Positions 60,498 through 64,000 of a stretch of DNA of 64,000 bases are shown piece by piece. A program made the translations under genes and the position numbers. Location: contig JAXRKN010000022.1 of assembly GCA_038502055.1 (NCBI GenBank), forward strand, positions 1-64,000. The letters are read 5' to 3'. Source of the DNA: Tanytarsus gracilentus (Eukaryota > Arthropoda > Insecta > Diptera > Chironomidae). Within the stretch, counting starts at the first letter, position 1. Every line of letters begins with the position of its first letter. Under the pieces are notes generated by a model. It was not told the DNA's origin. It did not search any database and was given only the letters and a program-made list of their open reading frames with translations.

Positions 60498-61108
60498 CTT
60501 AACACTTAAAGATAGAAAAGGCAACTGAATAAAGATTTTATTAATAATTTCCAAGTGCACTTAAGTAGCAGATTTGAACAAATGTTTGAGTAAGATAAAT
60601 ATATTTATCAAAGTCACAAAGCTAATTTATACTTTTTGGGAATAAAACAACAAGATAAATTAACCTAAAAATCGCTAAAAATGATTTCGGTCGATTCAAA
60701 GAATAACAATATTTTTGTAAACTGTACGCTTGATCTATAAATTGTGTGTGTAAAGTTTAAATAAATTTGAAAATGACATAAGTTGAAATATAGTTTTAAA
60801 GTTGATGTGTACGTTGTAAATAAATTTAAAATATACTTTGACCGATTATTATGATGAAAGCTCTGATTTGATCATATTTAAGAATGAAAGGTTTATTTTC
60901 TTATTTTCTTATCAACAATATAAAATGCGAATTATTTAAACAAACTTTATCTTTTGTTACGTATTCAATTTAATAAAAAAACACAGAGAAAAGATTTTTA
61001 GTAGTTTTTTAGCATCCCATACGTTGCTATCAGTTTATCAACTATGTTATAAAATTATTTAAACTAAGTAAATTCTACTTTTCAACAATTGTTTTTTTAA
61101 ACTTTAGA
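60498..61108. other. AT-rich intergenic stretch
   Basis: Upstream of the uricase gene and of transporter copy B; no supported feature. Confidence 0.5.
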
Positions 61109-61163
61109 TTTTTAGTGTAACCCACCAGAGGTGGTAACACTTATATGCTGTGATTCCGTCTTG
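61109..61163 (-). mobile_element. Inverted relic of the 28800 element terminus
   Basis: tttagtgtaaccca...taacacttatatgc...ttccgtc is the reverse complement, with few changes, of the segment at about 28795-28842 that ends the composite element. Only about 55 bp are recognisable. Confidence 0.8.
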
Positions 61164-61294
61164 TTTTTTTTTGCTCTGGCCAGTGAGTTTTTTTCCAGAT
61201 TATTTCTCGTTTTTTCTTTTTCTTTTTTTTTTTAACATTTTTTAATTTTTAAATATAGTTTGACTAAAAACTGAGAAATTTTTAAAGAGTCAAA

Positions 61295-62764
61295 ATGTTT
61301 TTGCCATTTTACCGAACAATTCTTTGTCTCACCGCGAATCTCTCAGTGATTTCATCAGGAATGGGTCTCGGATATCCATCGATATCGACTGATCAATTGT
61401 TGAAAGTTCTCACACCAAATCAAGTTTCATGGTTTGCATCAGTAACAGCGATCACGTGTCCCATTGGTGGACTTATTTCAGGCTACTTTTGTGAGAAATT
61501 TGGTCGTAAAGGAACTTTAATTTTCATCGACATCATCGCAATTGTTTCATTTCTTCTTATTGGATTTGCGAGTGAAAATTTTTATTTCCTCCAGTTGATG
61601 ATAGCAAGAGTAATTATAGGATTTAATATTGGAATGTCAACAACTCCGGCTGTGATGTACACGGCAGAGATTTGTAGTGCGGAAGTGAGAGGAAGACTTT
61701 CGATGTTGTCATCGCCATTCTTTACCGCCTTTGGAATGGTTGTGATTTATTTTTTGGGTGCTGTTGTAGCGGTGAGTGATTAATTGCTCTCTAAAATAAT
61801 TTTGATTTCATTTATGATACTTTTTCAGAATGATCATCAAGTTTCAAGTTTTTATGCTGCCGCTGTCAGTTTTATTACACTTTTGTTATGCTTAGCTGTT
61901 CCAGAATCACCAGTTTATTTTGTCAACAAAAATCAAATTGAAAAAGCTAGAAAATCACTCGCAAGAATTCTTTCTCTTTGTAAGTTTTTTAAATGAATTA
62001 AAATAAATTTAAAAATTTTTGTTTTAGCATTTTCGGATCCTCAAATTGAAATTGAAATTGAAAAACTTCAAATCAATAAATCTTCCACCTCGAGATGGCA
62101 ATTTAGTGAATTTAAGCATCCACAACTCTACAAACCTTTCATCATGATGCTTATCTTTTTTACTATTCAGCAATTTTCGGGAATTTTTACGGTTTTCATT
62201 TTTGCTGCTCAATTTTCAATGCAAGTTGGAGTCGTCATCGATCCTCTGCTGAGTGCTGTAATCATTGGGCTCACTCGAATGTTTACAATCTTTGGATTTG
62301 CATTTTTATCAGACAAAGCTGGACGCAAACCCCTTTCGGTTACTTCATGTGCTGGGATGTTCATTGGAATGCTCGGACTTGTCGGCTGTAGTGTGTTTAG
62401 TACCGAACTTCGAAGTTCGGTAATTTTTTGGCTTCCAGCACTTTTCATGTACTTTTTCATCTTTACTGGAACTTTTGGTGTTCTTGCGTTACCATTTGCG
62501 ATGCTCGGTGAAGTGTATCCACAAAAAAGTCGTGGCTTGGCTGCCGGAATGACAATTTCATATGCTTACACGATGAGTTTCATCAATGTCAAGACATTTT
62601 CAGTTATTTTTGAGATTTTTGGAAACACAATTGTCTTTGGATTTTATGCTTTTGTGGCTTTTATAGGAATATTTTTTTCAATATTTATTCTTGTTGAGAC
62701 TAAAGGAAAAACATTGCAGCAAATTGAGGAATATTTTGGAAAGAATGACACCCGAGAAGAATAA
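61295..62764 (+). CDS. Sugar transporter (MFS, Tret1/GLUT-like), copy B, 454 aa
   Basis: Three exons: 61295-61771, 61829-61979 and 62028-62764; 455 codons. It has the same topology and motifs as copy A. The proteins differ at the first eight or so residues (MFLPFYRT against MSSTIHRS) and the last about 15 (EEYFGKNDTREE against EQYFAGKKKDETRDELNL), with only a few substitutions between (Tyr for Phe, Ser for Asn, Ile for Met in the C-terminal half). The sequence match starts and stops inside the coding region. Very recent duplication or gene conversion. Confidence 0.93.
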
Positions 62765-62863
62765 AATAAGATAATTAAAATTTTTGATTTATTTTTCTGT
62801 CAATTTTATTTTATTTTAATTGTCCACAGAATCAATATTGTCCACACTATTTCAATTTTAATT

Positions 62864-63686
62864 TTATTGTTTAACTTCTTTCAACCATTCCTCACACTTT
62901 TTCCTTATTGCTTCCTTTTGATTCCATGTTTTTTCACCAGGCTGAACCCACGATGAATTATCTTCATAAAAATGATATCCAGGTTGTGTAATGGGAAAAT
63001 CATTTTCAACCGAAGCAGCATCAAGCATTCTCCAAATACCTGAAAGTGAATTTGTATCGGTTGGAACTTCGTCAGCCTGTTTGACTTTTTTCGACTTTTT
63101 CTTGATTTTTTCTTTCTCAACTTTCTTTTTCTTATCTTCTAGATAAGATTTAAGACCACATTGGTCAAGACTAGCAGCGACTGATTGAAGAACTTCGTCG
63201 TCTTCACCTTAAATATAAAAATTAATTTAAAATTTTATAAAATATCTTTTACCTATGTGTCTAACTTTCAATTAAATTTTCAATTTTAGCCTCTAATATT
63301 TTTTCAATATCAATGTGTGGTCCTGATGGATGAATCATTCCAGCCGTGAACTCATTCTGAATTTCCATATGAGCCTTCGGAAATGAATTCATTACCAAAA
63401 TATCAGCTTCAACTTTGCTCAATCTTCTTTTTGTTTTATTTTCCATCAGAAGCACAATATTTTCCCCCAATTCGGCAAATGGATCGGAAAGTTCTGAAAT
63501 TTCACTGTCGTCTTCTCCCCGTGGAATATCAAAAATAAATTCATCTTGCGGTGTTATTGGTGCCAAAATGTTTTCAACCATCGATGCACGCTCTTCGCGT
63601 TCTTTGATATATTTAAGTGCAAGTTGTCGTTCAGAAGCACATTTGTCCTCATCAAGTATAGACATAGGAGAATTTGAGATACTCAT
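62864..63686 (-). CDS. Two-exon gene of unknown function, 254 aa
   Basis: Exons 63266-63686 and 62864-63207, joined by a 58-bp intron whose donor is GTTAGA; 255 codons. The N-terminal half is acidic and helical (KYIKEREERASMVENIL, EDDSEISELSDPFAELGENI). A Lys/Glu-rich stretch follows (EDKKKKVEKEKIKKKSKKV), then an aromatic C-terminal part (SGIWRMLDAASVENDFPITQ, PGYHFYEDNSSWVQPGEKTW). No signal peptide, membrane segment or known domain that I recognise. If the donor were not used the frame would stop at a TAG two codons later, giving a 141-residue protein. Confidence 0.72.
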
Positions 63687-64000
63687 GTTTAATAATTTAA
63701 CTGATTTAACTCAATTTGTTTGGCTAAGGTAAACAAATTTTTTCGTGTTGTTGTTATAGGAACACGTCATTTGCTAAAATTTAAGTTTTTGATTGTGATG
63801 AACGTTCATTTTTATGAATAAATTGACCATTCTACTGCCTTTGATAGACTAAAAGATTTAGAAAATGTCAAATATTTGTTGAGCTTGAAACATTTTTTTT
63901 TTCTTTTTTTGTTTCTGGGGTTTTTCGTTGCCGTTTCTTTTTTATTTTCTCTGTTGTTCTCCTTTATTCAAAAATTATGCAGTGGACTAATTTAAGACAG
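63687..64000. other. Window edge, no supported feature
   Basis: AT-rich, with T-runs near 63892-63910; probably the 5' flank of the preceding minus-strand gene. Confidence 0.4.

Noticed and set aside
1..64000. tRNA, rRNA or snRNA genes
   Set aside because: I looked for tRNA A/B-box words and rRNA-like blocks and saw none convincing; a covariance-model scan would be decisive.

Overview
The window is eukaryotic: genes are split by short introns (about 45-70 bp, GT...AG), intergenic DNA is very AT-rich, and the proteins are clearly animal (Shal potassium channel, Onecut, SR-protein kinase, uricase, Ly6-type protein). Gene content, compact introns and the insect-like SRPK/Shal/Onecut sequences point to a nematoceran fly, most probably a chironomid-like midge. 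That identification is inference, not a database result.

Layout. 1-9638: a higher-order satellite array (about 936 bp unit = four 120-bp monomers plus one about 456-bp monomer carrying an insert), running off the left edge. 9639-12330: AT-rich DNA with a GC-richer unknown block, diverged tandem repeats and a lone relic of the satellite insert. 12335-17624: a small secreted Ly6/three-finger gene, a tandem pair of U1-type zinc-finger genes (the first decayed, the second intact), and a decayed PPT2-like thioesterase. 17730-20927 (minus): an aldo-keto reductase with a MITE in intron 1, and an F-box/LRR protein. 21338-27048 (minus): an SR-protein kinase (Srpk79D-like) with two alternative N-termini. 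27049-31150: repeat-rich DNA with hAT-type MITEs and a minisatellite-bearing element that contains degenerate relatives of the satellite monomer. 31151-35705 (minus): Shal (Kv4), seven coding exons. 35866-41990: long non-coding stretch with GA/CT microsatellites. 41991-48061 (minus): a secreted LRR gene split by a LINE whose ORF2 carries an in-frame 539-codon duplication of its reverse transcriptase. 50713-56257 (minus): onecut, with a 24-nt microexon and a coding-like 86-codon extension behind its TGA stop. 57636-62764: two nearly identical sugar transporters in tandem flanking a minus-strand uricase. 62864-63686 (minus): a two-exon gene of unknown function.

The genes form no operon-like set; they are independent loci. 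Strongest leads: the candidate stop-codon readthrough (or exitron) of onecut; the onecut microexon; the tandem-RT LINE inside the LRR gene; the link between the satellite and a dispersed repeat element; and a MITE family with one copy showing a perfect 8-bp target-site duplication. Exon coordinates were worked out by hand from splice consensus and reading-frame continuity; every intact multi-exon model given here sums to a whole number of codons.
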